Source of the DNA: Rhizobium halophilum
Lineage (GTDB): Bacteria; Pseudomonadota; Alphaproteobacteria; Rhizobiales; Rhizobiaceae
Reading direction: 5' to 3'
Length of the DNA: 64,000 bases
NCBI RefSeq assembly: GCF_021648825.1
Contig: NZ_JAKJHS010000002.1
Span: 62,001 to 126,000, forward strand
Position 1 is the stretch's first letter. Each line of letters starts with the position of its first letter. The notes under the pieces were generated by a model. That model ran no database searches. It was not told the origin of the DNA and was given only the letters and a program-made list of their open reading frames with translations. Positions 27,088-34,657 of the stretch are shown in pieces. The translations under genes were made by a program, and so were the position numbers.

Positions 27088-28089
27088 ATGGGCTTGCCGC
27101 TGGACACATTGGTGGACGTTCTGAAGTCGGTGGGGGAACCGACGCGCTACCGTCTGCTGGCCCTTCTTGCCGCCGGAGACCTGACGGTAAGCGATCTTAC
27201 TGAGATCCTCGGCCAGTCTCAGCCGCGCATTTCGCGTCATCTCAAGCTCTTGGCTGAAGAAGACTTGATTGAACGCTATCAGGAAGGGGCATGGGCCTAT
27301 TTCCGACTGAAACAGGACGGGGGAGCGGCAGCTCTTGTGCAGACGCTTCTGGCCGCAACTGTGGACGACGAGCCGGTGCTGGTGCGCGACGGGGAGCGTT
27401 TGGCAACAGTGAAGCGTGCGCGGGCGGAGAAGGCGCAAGCCTACTTCAGCCGCAACGCTTCCGAATGGGACGAGCTTCGGCGCTTGCATGTAAGCGATGC
27501 GGCCGTCGAAAACGCTCTGCTACGGTTGATCGGCAAGAACCCGGTGGATTCGCTGCTGGATCTCGGTACGGGTACCGGCCGGATACTGCAGTTGCTATCG
27601 GACGTCTACCGACGTGCCGTCGGGATAGATGCGAGCCGCGACATGCTTTCAGTAGCGCGCGCCAATCTCGACAAGGCCGGGATTCTGAAAGCCTCCGTGC
27701 GGCACGGTGACATCCTCAACCTTCCGGTTGAAGGGCAGGACTTCGATCTTGTCACGATCCACCAGGTGCTGCACTTCCTCGATCAGCCGGAGCTCGCGAT
27801 TGCAGAGGCTGCCCGTGTGTTGCGGCCGGGCGGACGGCTGCTGATCGTCGATCTGGCGCCCCATAACCTCGAATACCTTCGCGACGAGCATGCGCATGTA
27901 CGCCTCGGTTTTTCGCACCAGATCGTCAGTGACTGGCTCGAAAAACTTGGCCTCGAGGTGCAGGAGGTCGTCGATCTGGCCTCGGCGCAGAAGATGGCGC
28001 CTTCGCTGACAGCGACGGTGTGGCTTGCGCGCGACAAGCGCCTGCTGATGGCCAGCTCCGGCTCCGCCGACGAACTTACCGCTGCCTAG
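27088..28089 (+). CDS. ArsR-family regulator fused to a class I methyltransferase domain
   Basis: Protein of 333 residues with two parts. Residues about 1-95 are an ArsR winged helix (LKSVGEPTRYRLLALLAAGDLTVSDLTEILGQSQPRISRHLKLLAEEDLIERYQEGAWAYFRL). Residues about 140-300 are a SAM-binding methyltransferase fold (SLLDLGTGTGRILQLLSDVYRRAVGIDAS, DFDLVTIHQVLHFLDQPELAIAEAARVLRPGGRLLIVDLAPHN). It is 10 bp before metF and almost surely regulates it. The methyltransferase domain may serve as a sensor of SAM or SAH instead of an enzyme (inference). The palindromic operator just upstream suggests autoregulation. Confidence 0.9.
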   Translation: MGLPLDTLVDVLKSVGEPTRYRLLALLAAGDLTVSDLTEILGQSQPRISRHLKLLAEEDLIERYQEGAWAYFRLKQDGGAAALVQTLLAATVDDEPVLVRDGERLATVKRARAEKAQAYFSRNASEWDELRRLHVSDAAVENALLRLIGKNPVDSLLDLGTGTGRILQLLSDVYRRAVGIDASRDMLSVARANLDKAGILKASVRHGDILNLPVEGQDFDLVTIHQVLHFLDQPELAIAEAARVLRPGGRLLIVDLAPHNLEYLRDEHAHVRLGFSHQIVSDWLEKLGLEVQEVVDLASAQKMAPSLTATVWLARDKRLLMASSGSADELTAA

Positions 28090-28099
28090 GAGACAGAGA

Positions 28100-28999
28100 A
28101 TGAGAACCGGTCACCATCAGTTGCGGGAGCCCTTCAGTGTCTCCTTCGAATTCTTCCCCCCCAAGGCACCCGAAATGGAAACCCAGCTCTGGGAAACGGT
28201 CGAGGCGTTACGCGTCTGGAACCCAGACTTCGTTTCCGTCACCTATGGCGCAGGGGGGTCGACCAAGGCTCCGACGCTGGCAACCGTCCGTCGGCTGATC
28301 GAGGAGACGCCGCTGGTGACGGCCGCCCACCTGACATGTGTGGACGCGTCGCGCGAAGAGGTGCAGGCGGTGGTTGCCGAATACAAGACGCTCGGCGTTC
28401 GCCACATCGTGGCGCTGCGCGGCGATCCGGCGAGCGGTGTCGGCACGAGCTATGTTCCTCACCCGGATGGCTTCGGTGACACGGCTGAACTGGTGGCGGG
28501 TCTGCGGGCGCTTGGGGATTTTGACATTTCCGTCTCCGCTTATCCGGAAAAGCATCCGGAAAGCCACAACATGGACGCCGACATCGATACGCTGAAGCGC
28601 AAGGCGGATGCAGGTGCTGCACGCGCGCTGACGCAGTTCTTCTTCGACAACGACATCTTCGAGCGGTATCTGGACAAGGTGAGGGCAGCCGGCATCACGA
28701 TCCCGATCGTGCCCGGGATCATGCCGATCCAGAACCTGACCCAATTGAAGCGGTTTGCCTCCCGCTGTGGAGCGTCCGTTCCGGCCTTCCTCGATGCACG
28801 TTTCGCAGATTATGAGGATAGGCCGGCGGAGCGGGCGCAGGTTGCCGCAGATGTTGCTGCCGAGCAGATGGATGACCTGCGCCGTCGCGGCGTCGATGAT
28901 TTTCATATCTACACGATGAACCGCGCGCCGTTGGTCGGCGCAGTGCTTGAGCGGCTTGGCCGCTCCCGGAGGCGAGCTCAGTCTGGTGCCGCGGCCTAA
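28100..28999 (+). CDS. metF: Methylenetetrahydrofolate reductase
   Basis: FAD enzyme of 299 residues that reduces 5,10-methylene-THF to 5-methyl-THF, the methyl donor for MetH, whose gene opens this window. Family motifs: FSVSFEFFPPKAPEMETQLW (catalytic Glu), PDFVSVTYGAGGSTK, VTAAHLTCVDASREEV, IVALRGDPASGVG, and ARALTQFFFDNDIFERYLDKV with IPIVPGIMPI. The length equals bacterial MetF. It is cotranscribed with the ArsR-methyltransferase gene (10-bp gap, GGAGACAGAG ribosome site) and followed by a terminator. Confidence 0.97.
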   Translation: MRTGHHQLREPFSVSFEFFPPKAPEMETQLWETVEALRVWNPDFVSVTYGAGGSTKAPTLATVRRLIEETPLVTAAHLTCVDASREEVQAVVAEYKTLGVRHIVALRGDPASGVGTSYVPHPDGFGDTAELVAGLRALGDFDISVSAYPEKHPESHNMDADIDTLKRKADAGAARALTQFFFDNDIFERYLDKVRAAGITIPIVPGIMPIQNLTQLKRFASRCGASVPAFLDARFADYEDRPAERAQVAADVAAEQMDDLRRRGVDDFHIYTMNRAPLVGAVLERLGRSRRRAQSGAAA

Positions 29000-29022
29000 A
29001 GCGTTCAGGCCCCAACGGAAAG

Positions 29023-29056
29023 AAAAAACGCAGCTCCCTGAGGCGCTGCGTTTTTT
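29023..29056. terminator. Bidirectional terminator after metF
   Basis: ACGCAGC and GCTGCGT form the stem, with A6 before and T6 after. It can end metF on the plus strand and the small membrane-peptide gene on the minus strand. Confidence 0.88.
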
Positions 29057-29122
29057 GCTGTCAAACTTTTATAAGAGTGTCACGGATGCCAGATATGTCC
29101 GGTAGTGGAGAGATTGTGGCGC

Positions 29123-29200
29123 TCAGATAAAGAGCATTGAAGCCACGAACACAAACGCTGCACCGACTACCAGGACATTGAGAGAGTATGCACGTCCCAT
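29123..29200 (-). CDS. Small hydrophobic membrane peptide, 25 aa
   Basis: Open frame of 25 codons reading MGRAYSLNVLVV then GAAFVFVASMLFI and a TGA stop. A textbook ribosome site (GGAGG, 5 nt before ATG) precedes it, and the product is one membrane-spanning helix of about 17 residues after a short polar, basic N-terminus. It sits alone between two minus/plus borders with the metF terminator behind it. I do not recognise a named family. Single-helix peptides of this sort often bind and tune larger membrane proteins, but no partner is suggested here. Confidence 0.55.
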   Translation of the reverse strand: MGRAYSLNVLVVGAAFVFVASMLFI

Positions 29201-29436
29201 GTCTGCCTCCTTGTGCTGACTGGTTCAGTGTATGTCCTTTTCGAGCATCTTGAAAAGCGGATTTTATGCTGCAATGCAGCGACGGACTTCGTTTTTCGGT
29301 CGGAATCTTGCTTCTACCGATTTGATAATTATGCATTTATCGGATTAACGGATGTGGTGAATAATTTCCGAATTCTCGTCCCGTGACGTTAAGAAGCGAA
29401 ACATCACGTGACGTCTTTCGTCCAAAGAAGCGTCTG

Positions 29437-30360
29437 CTATCGCACCGCAATAGGGCCGCGCGTGCGAAACAACCGTCCATCGAGGATCAGCAGCCCAAGG
29501 GCGATGAGTGCTATTCCCGCCATCTCCGTCCATTGAAGCCGTTCACCAAGAAAGAGGGCTCCGAGGAGAATCGCAGAAGGCGGAACCAATAGCGTCACCA
29601 GGGAGGTGTTGGTGGCGCCGGCCATGGAAAGTAAGCGGAAAAAGAGCAGATAGGCGAAGGCGGTCGAAAGCAGCGCCAGACCCAGGATCGCGGATATGGT
29701 GCTGAGGCTTGGGAGGGTCAGTGACCACGGTTGGTCGGCAAGGACCATCACAGGCAGCATCATCAGCGACGACGCGGTCAACTGGCCGGTAGCCGTCACT
29801 GGTGCAGGAATGCCGCGAAAACGTTTGCCGAAGGTCCCGGCGAATCCGTAGCAGATCGCCGCCAGTACGGGCAGAACGAGTGCCCAGACTGGCGCATGCG
29901 CGGTGGAGCCGAGTGCCGGACCGATGAGAACGGCCGTCCCGGCGAGCCCAGTGAGGCAGCCGGCGATCTTCGCCGCCGTTAGCTTTTCGTCGGTGGTCCA
30001 GCGATTGGCGATCAGTACCGTCCAGATCGGCGTCGTCGCGTTCAGGATAGAGGCAAGGCCGGCGCCGATTTCCGTTTGCCCAAAGAAGATCAGCGTGTGG
30101 GGCAGGGCGTTGTTGATGAAACCCATCATCGCAAAGGCGCGCCAATGCGTTCTAAGCGTCCTGTAGAGGTCGTGCTGCCCGTGCAGGTAGATGTGCAAGG
30201 CGATCGCCGCCAACGAGAGGCGGAGGAAGACGAGGGTGAAAGGCGGGACCTCGAGCACAGCCACTCGCGCAAAGAAGAACGAGCCGCCCCAGATCAACCC
30301 CAGCAAGAGCAGCAGTCCCCAGGCGGTTCCCGTCAGTCTCTGTTGCGGTTGGGCTGCCAC
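29437..30360 (-). CDS. EamA-family (DMT) transporter
   Basis: Inner-membrane protein of 307 residues, about ten helices and two EamA repeats (WGLLLLLGLIWGGSFFFARVAVLEVPPFTLVFLRLSLAAIAL, IGAGLASILNATTPIWTVLIANRW, NTSLVTLLVPPSAILLGALFLGERLQWTEMAGIALIALGLLILDGR). The start is the GTG at 30360: AAGGAG lies 7 nt upstream, and the longer open frame has an arginine-rich, unlikely N-terminus. Likely a metabolite or amino-acid exporter. It is not closely similar to the other EamA protein of this window by eye. Confidence 0.9.
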   Translation of the reverse strand: MAAQPQQRLTGTAWGLLLLLGLIWGGSFFFARVAVLEVPPFTLVFLRLSLAAIALHIYLHGQHDLYRTLRTHWRAFAMMGFINNALPHTLIFFGQTEIGAGLASILNATTPIWTVLIANRWTTDEKLTAAKIAGCLTGLAGTAVLIGPALGSTAHAPVWALVLPVLAAICYGFAGTFGKRFRGIPAPVTATGQLTASSLMMLPVMVLADQPWSLTLPSLSTISAILGLALLSTAFAYLLFFRLLSMAGATNTSLVTLLVPPSAILLGALFLGERLQWTEMAGIALIALGLLILDGRLFRTRGPIAVR

Positions 30361-30444
30361 AGTGATTCTCCTTGTGCCGATGCGGGAGCCATAGCGACAG
30401 CCTTCCCAATACGCCACCCGAATCCCGCGGCAGCAGGACAGGCC

Positions 30445-31629
30445 TCAGAGGGCACTCAACAGGGCCTGTGTTGGCCAGCCGTCCGCCGGCAGTCCGAGCC
30501 TTGCCTGTTCCTTTTGAACTGCTTGGCGCGTGCCCGAGCCGAGAATGCCATCGATCTTGCCGACGTCGTGGCCCCTCTGCTGCAGTTTCGTCTGCAGTGA
30601 CTTCATGTTCGCATCATCCAATCCTGCTTCCGGATTGCCCTTCTGGTACGCCGGTGCACCCATGAGACGGGTGGCAAAATAGGCAGCGGAGGTCGTGTAG
30701 ATAAAGGACTGGTTCCACTCCAGGTAAATATTGAAGTTCGGGTAGGTCAGGAAAGCCGGTCCCTTGCGTCCCTGCGGCAGAACCAGGGCAGCGGGCAGGT
30801 TGGAAAACGTGGTGTCGCCGTCGCGTGGAGCCACACCCATGGCGAACCACTCGTTCGCGGGCTTTTCGTTGCCGAGACCGCTTTGTTCCCATGCGAGGTT
30901 GTTGGGGAGCGTCACTTCCTGGATCCAGGGCTCGCCCGGGCGATAGCCGAGGCTCTGGATGAACTTTGCTGCCGTCAGGATCGCATCCGGAGAGCTGCTC
31001 TTGACGTTGATGTGTCCGTCGCCGTCGCCATCTACGCCATAGGCTATGATATCTTCCGGGAGCATCTGGACTTGTCCAATTTCGCCTGCCCAGGCGCCCG
31101 TGTTGGTCGCGGGGTCGAGATCGCCGTGCTGCACCATCTCGATCAGTGCCAGCAGTTGTGGCCGGAAGAGTTCGGGCCGGCGGCAGTCATGGGCGAGAGT
31201 GACAAGCGCGTCGCGCGTGCTGAAGTCGCCCTGAACCGCGCCGAAGTCTGTTTCCATCGCCCAGAAGGCAGCGATGACGCCAGCTGGTACGCCGAACTCC
31301 TGCTCGGCGCGCTGGAAGACATTGGCATACTGCTTGAGCTTCTGGCGTCCGATGTCGAGACGCGCCTGGCTCACCGTCCGCTGCGAGAACTCGAGAAAGG
31401 TCTGTTTGAAGACCCCTTGAGCGCGATCGCGCGACAGCACCTTTTGGTCGATCCGGGCACCCGTCAGAGCGCGGTCTGCAGTCTCGGCCGGAATGCCTTT
31501 AGCGACAGCTTCCGCCTTGACGCCGTCCAGAAAGCTTTCAAGGTCGCCGCCGCAGGTCTGGGCGGCCGCTGGCAGGGCAAAGCAGGCCGACATGAGGGCG
31601 GATATGGCGAGACGGCGGGCGATCGGCAT
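30445..31629 (-). CDS. Lytic murein transglycosylase, MltB-like (SLT_2 + peptidoglycan-binding domain)
   Basis: Secreted enzyme of 394 residues that cuts glycan strands to anhydro-muropeptides. Signal peptide MPIARRLAISALMSACFALPAAAQ. The catalytic domain carries FGVPAGVIAAFWAMETDFGAVQGDFSTRDALVTLAHD (catalytic Glu in WAMETDFG), GAWAGEIGQVQMLPEDIIAYGVDGDGDGHINV and the C-terminal peptidoglycan-binding domain (KSLQTKLQQRGHDVGKIDGILGSGTRQAVQKEQARLGLPADGW). An in-frame ATG 75 nt upstream would spoil the signal peptide. It is one of several wall enzymes clustered here. Confidence 0.93.
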   Translation of the reverse strand: MPIARRLAISALMSACFALPAAAQTCGGDLESFLDGVKAEAVAKGIPAETADRALTGARIDQKVLSRDRAQGVFKQTFLEFSQRTVSQARLDIGRQKLKQYANVFQRAEQEFGVPAGVIAAFWAMETDFGAVQGDFSTRDALVTLAHDCRRPELFRPQLLALIEMVQHGDLDPATNTGAWAGEIGQVQMLPEDIIAYGVDGDGDGHINVKSSSPDAILTAAKFIQSLGYRPGEPWIQEVTLPNNLAWEQSGLGNEKPANEWFAMGVAPRDGDTTFSNLPAALVLPQGRKGPAFLTYPNFNIYLEWNQSFIYTTSAAYFATRLMGAPAYQKGNPEAGLDDANMKSLQTKLQQRGHDVGKIDGILGSGTRQAVQKEQARLGLPADGWPTQALLSAL

Positions 31630-31719
31630 AAGGGGTCTCCATCGCAGGAACAGGTTCGTGTCGGTCTCGGCGATCAATGTGACGGAAGCGCGGCGCCAGC
31701 GCATTGCTGGCTGTAGGGC

Positions 31720-32502
31720 TCATTCCGTGGCTGCGGCGACCCAGGCCTGCCAGTTCTTTTCCGTACCGGCGAAGACGTTGATGTCGGTGTTGCCGCTGAC
31801 GCCCGGGACGACGCCCGTCGCGGTGTACTGCCAGAACGCCCAGCGGCGGGTCGCATAGATGCCCTCCGGATGCTGGGCCGTGGAGCGAACCCAGAAGTGA
31901 TAGTCGTCGAACTGGCCGACCAGGTTGTCACGGTGGAAATCGACGGTGGTGTAGATGATCGGCCGCTTGCCGTAGTGGGCCTCGATGCGATCCATGAAGC
32001 GCCGCATTGCGGCTCGCACGGTGGCCGGCGGCGGACGCAGCTTGCAGGTGGGGGATGCGTGGTTCCACTCCACATCGAGCACCGGCGGAAGGCGGACCGC
32101 AGCTTTCGGCACGTTGCGGATGAACCAGTCTGCCTGATCGTCTGGCGTGGAGCAGAAATAGTAGAAATGGTAGGGCGCATGCGGCAGGCCCGCGGCGGCC
32201 GCACCCCGCCAGTTTGCTTCGAAGCCGCTGTCGATGCGATCCTTGCCCTCAGTTGCCTTGATGAAGGCGAAGGCGACGCCGGATTTCTTCGCCGCTTGCC
32301 AGTCGATGTCGCCGTTCCACTTGGAGACGTCGATGCCGTGGATGTCGTGCCTGCCCGGATGCTTGTGGCCGAAGTCGACCGGGTCGTTGTCCTGGAAGCG
32401 CGGCTTGACGATGGAGGCGGTGCTGAGCGCTTCGTAGCTCACGGCGCTGCATCCGCTCAGCAGGAGCGTCGCGGTCAAAAATGCAAAGGCAGTGCGGGGC
32501 AT
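31720..32502 (-). CDS. Glycoside hydrolase family 25 lysozyme-like lipoprotein
   Basis: Lipoprotein of 260 residues: signal with lipobox LLLSGCSA (Cys near residue 18). The GH25 barrel starts with HGIDVSKWNGDIDWQAAKKSGVAFAFIKATEGKD. The catalytic pair is in PPVLDVEW, then GKRPIIYTTVDFHRDNL and WAFWQYTATGVVPGVSGNTDINVFAG close the fold. GH25 enzymes cleave the MurNAc-GlcNAc bond. It lies between the MltB-like gene and btaB on the same strand at roughly 100-bp gaps, with no overlap. Confidence 0.93.
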   Translation of the reverse strand: MPRTAFAFLTATLLLSGCSAVSYEALSTASIVKPRFQDNDPVDFGHKHPGRHDIHGIDVSKWNGDIDWQAAKKSGVAFAFIKATEGKDRIDSGFEANWRGAAAAGLPHAPYHFYYFCSTPDDQADWFIRNVPKAAVRLPPVLDVEWNHASPTCKLRPPPATVRAAMRRFMDRIEAHYGKRPIIYTTVDFHRDNLVGQFDDYHFWVRSTAQHPEGIYATRRWAFWQYTATGVVPGVSGNTDINVFAGTEKNWQAWVAAATE

Positions 32503-32603
32503 CCAAGGTCCATCTGCTGGTGCTACGACCGAAGCCTCGCGTGAAGCCGCAGTTTGCGAACACTATAACGCCGCAGAAAGCGCGTCACTGCAAGCCGCCG
32601 AAG

Positions 32604-33272
32604 TCAGCTGCGCTTGCGCAGGATGGCGTGCCAAGCATATCCGCGGCCGATCTCTTCAAAGATCATGTCCGCGTCGGCTTGCTCCAGCCTGTCCTCCAGT
32701 GCCTCCTGCAGCCGAGCACGCGGCGTCACGTGGAAGCGCTGCAGCCAGGCCTGCAGCGCGGACCGGAACCAGCGGGGCAAATGCTCCTGCTGGCCGAAAT
32801 CGACCACGTGTAGCGAGCCGCCGGGCGATAGCGCAGCAAGCGCGGCATCAATCGCTTTCTCCCAATCCGGTATCATCGATAGCGCATAGGAGATCATCAC
32901 GCGGTCGAATCCGTCTGCGCCGAAGTCGCTCGCCTGGAAGGTGGTGGCATCCGCGCGCACGAGCACCGGCTGCTGCGCCTGGCCCTCGAAATGGCGGCGC
33001 GCGCTTGTCAGCATCTTGGCGGAGATGTCGAGGCCATAGAGTTCCGCGGCCGGGTAGAGCCGGTGCGCCAGCAGAAGATTGCGGCCGGTGCCACAGCCGA
33101 CTTCCAGAAGCCGGCCGCCCTGCGGAACCTGCAACTCCACAATCGCCCGGTCCCTGCCCAGAAGATAATATTTTCGCGTCAGGTCGTAGATGTGGCGCTG
33201 ATAGCGATACATCTGGTCCATCTGCTCGGCGTGCATCTCCGCCGGCGCCGCCGTCTGGTGGAGATCCGTCAT
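32604..33272 (-). CDS. btaB: Diacylglyceryl homoserine N-methyltransferase BtaB
   Basis: SAM methyltransferase of 222 residues that adds three methyl groups to diacylglyceryl-homoserine, giving the betaine lipid DGTS. It has the N-terminal YRYQRHIYDLTRKYYLLGRDRAI stretch typical of BtaB, SAM motif I LLEVGCGTGRNLLLAHRLYP, and motifs DRVMISYALSMIPDW and GGSLHVVDFG. The start MTDLHQTAAP gives a 4-bp ATGA overlap with btaA, the usual coupled pair. The identity rests on this pairing plus the motifs. Confidence 0.92.
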   Translation of the reverse strand: MTDLHQTAAPAEMHAEQMDQMYRYQRHIYDLTRKYYLLGRDRAIVELQVPQGGRLLEVGCGTGRNLLLAHRLYPAAELYGLDISAKMLTSARRHFEGQAQQPVLVRADATTFQASDFGADGFDRVMISYALSMIPDWEKAIDAALAALSPGGSLHVVDFGQQEHLPRWFRSALQAWLQRFHVTPRARLQEALEDRLEQADADMIFEEIGRGYAWHAILRKRS

Positions 33273-34519
33273 ACCCGCAGCTCGTAGATGTGGAAGCCGC
33301 CGTAGATCGCCGAGCGGTCGCGCAGGTTGAGCTCGTTGGATCGATCGGCGAGGTAGGTCCAGCGGCGCAGCAGGTGCGATCCGACGCGGCCCTCTATCAC
33401 GCTTTCCTTTGCCGCGGTGCGGAAGATTACCCGCGCACCCGGCGCAGCCGTCCGGTCGATTTCTGCCCACAGATCGTTCAGCTGCGCATCCGTCATCCAG
33501 TCCTGCGCGTCGAGCAGAACATATCGATCGACCGAGGCCGCGGGCTTTGACTTCAGCAGTTCGGTAAAGCTGGCGTGGTGGACCGTGACGCGCTCCACAT
33601 TGTCCCGGATCGTCAGGTAGTTCTCCGGTCGAAGATAGGTCGGGAGAGTGCCCTCGTGCTGCCGCGGATAGCGGCGGGCAAAGGCCTGCCATGCGAAATG
33701 GTTGTCACGCAGCGGGAAGTGGCACGCGAGTTTCTCCAGGCGTTGGCGCAGGACCGGCGCAATGGAATTGCCGTCGGCATCGCGGGCCAGTTCGTCATAC
33801 TGCTGCGGGGGAATGCCGAGACCGAAGAGCGAGCTCTTGCGGCCGGTGATGAAGCGGATCAGCGGCTTGTCGAACAGCGGCGCGATCTCCGTGTCGAAGA
33901 ATTGCCTCTGTTCACGCAGCGAGCGTGCTTTGGCGAATTCGGTCAGGTTCACCCCGTGCAGACGGGCGAGCAGGTGGCCGGCACCGATGAAGCGCCCCAG
34001 TAATCCGGTGCGGTAGATATTGCCGTCAAGCACCTCGATACGGCGGCGGCCGTTCATCCGCCGGCGCGCCCAATAGGCGCGGGTGACCGGGTCGAGGTTG
34101 GCGGAGATGAACATGTCGTAGATCGAGCTGTTGCTTTTGACGGCATCGATGCCGAACAGCCGCACGACGTCGCGGTGCGTCGGCAGATGCCGAAAGGCGG
34201 CCAGTTTTAGTCGGTTGAGCGCGATGTGGTGCGGGTTGAGATCCACCACGTCGATTGCTTTCGGTGCGCGGCTGAGATAGGCGAGCATGTTGCAGCCGCC
34301 CGAGCCGATCGTGACGATGCTGTGATCCGGCCCAAGCTCCATCGCCTGCATGTCGACATCGGCATCCTCCCAGATCTGCGGGTAGACGAGGCCGGAAAAC
34401 AGCAGACCGAAAACCCGTTCCGAAAAGCCTTTGCGCGACAGCGCCTTGTGCTGCAGCAGCGCGTCCTTGAGCCTGCGGTTGCCGAGATATCCGCCTGCAT
34501 GCTGAGCAACATCCGCCAT
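33269..34519 (-). CDS. btaA: S-adenosylmethionine:diacylglycerol 3-amino-3-carboxypropyl transferase BtaA
   Basis: Protein of 416 residues (MADVAQHAGG start), the usual BtaA length. It takes the aminocarboxypropyl part of SAM and links it to diacylglycerol, the first step of DGTS betaine-lipid synthesis at the inner membrane. Features: FGLLFSGLVYPQIWEDADVDMQAMELGPDHSIVTIGSGGCNMLAYLSRAPKAIDVVDLNPHHIALNRLKL (SAM-like site), then DRYVLLDAQDWMTDAQLNDLWAEIDRTAAPGARVIFRTA. DGTS replaces phospholipids when phosphate is scarce (known in rhizobia). A possible Pho box is upstream. The gene diverges from the beta-lactamase-like gene. Confidence 0.94.
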   Translation of the reverse strand: MADVAQHAGGYLGNRRLKDALLQHKALSRKGFSERVFGLLFSGLVYPQIWEDADVDMQAMELGPDHSIVTIGSGGCNMLAYLSRAPKAIDVVDLNPHHIALNRLKLAAFRHLPTHRDVVRLFGIDAVKSNSSIYDMFISANLDPVTRAYWARRRMNGRRRIEVLDGNIYRTGLLGRFIGAGHLLARLHGVNLTEFAKARSLREQRQFFDTEIAPLFDKPLIRFITGRKSSLFGLGIPPQQYDELARDADGNSIAPVLRQRLEKLACHFPLRDNHFAWQAFARRYPRQHEGTLPTYLRPENYLTIRDNVERVTVHHASFTELLKSKPAASVDRYVLLDAQDWMTDAQLNDLWAEIDRTAAPGARVIFRTAAKESVIEGRVGSHLLRRWTYLADRSNELNLRDRSAIYGGFHIYELRV

Positions 34520-34561
34520 GATCGTCTCCCGCCGTGGTTTCCGGGCATGTAGACGGGCGAT

Positions 34562-34579
34562 GCTACAGATTGATGACGC
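34562..34579 (-). promoter_or_regulatory. Possible Pho box upstream of btaA
   Basis: On the btaA strand the 18 bp read GCGTCAT-CAAT-CTGTAGC, two imperfect copies of the PhoB half-site CTGTCAT with the correct 4-bp spacer, 43-60 bp before the btaA start. Matches are 5/7 and about 4/7. PhoB control of btaAB is known in S. meliloti, and the site itself is only a pattern match. Confidence 0.4.
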
Positions 34580-34657
34580 AGGCTGTGCGCAACAGCCGGA
34601 AGGGGCTTTTCCCGGGCGCTGTTTGCTGCTTGCATTGGAGCACAACAGGAAGCCTTG

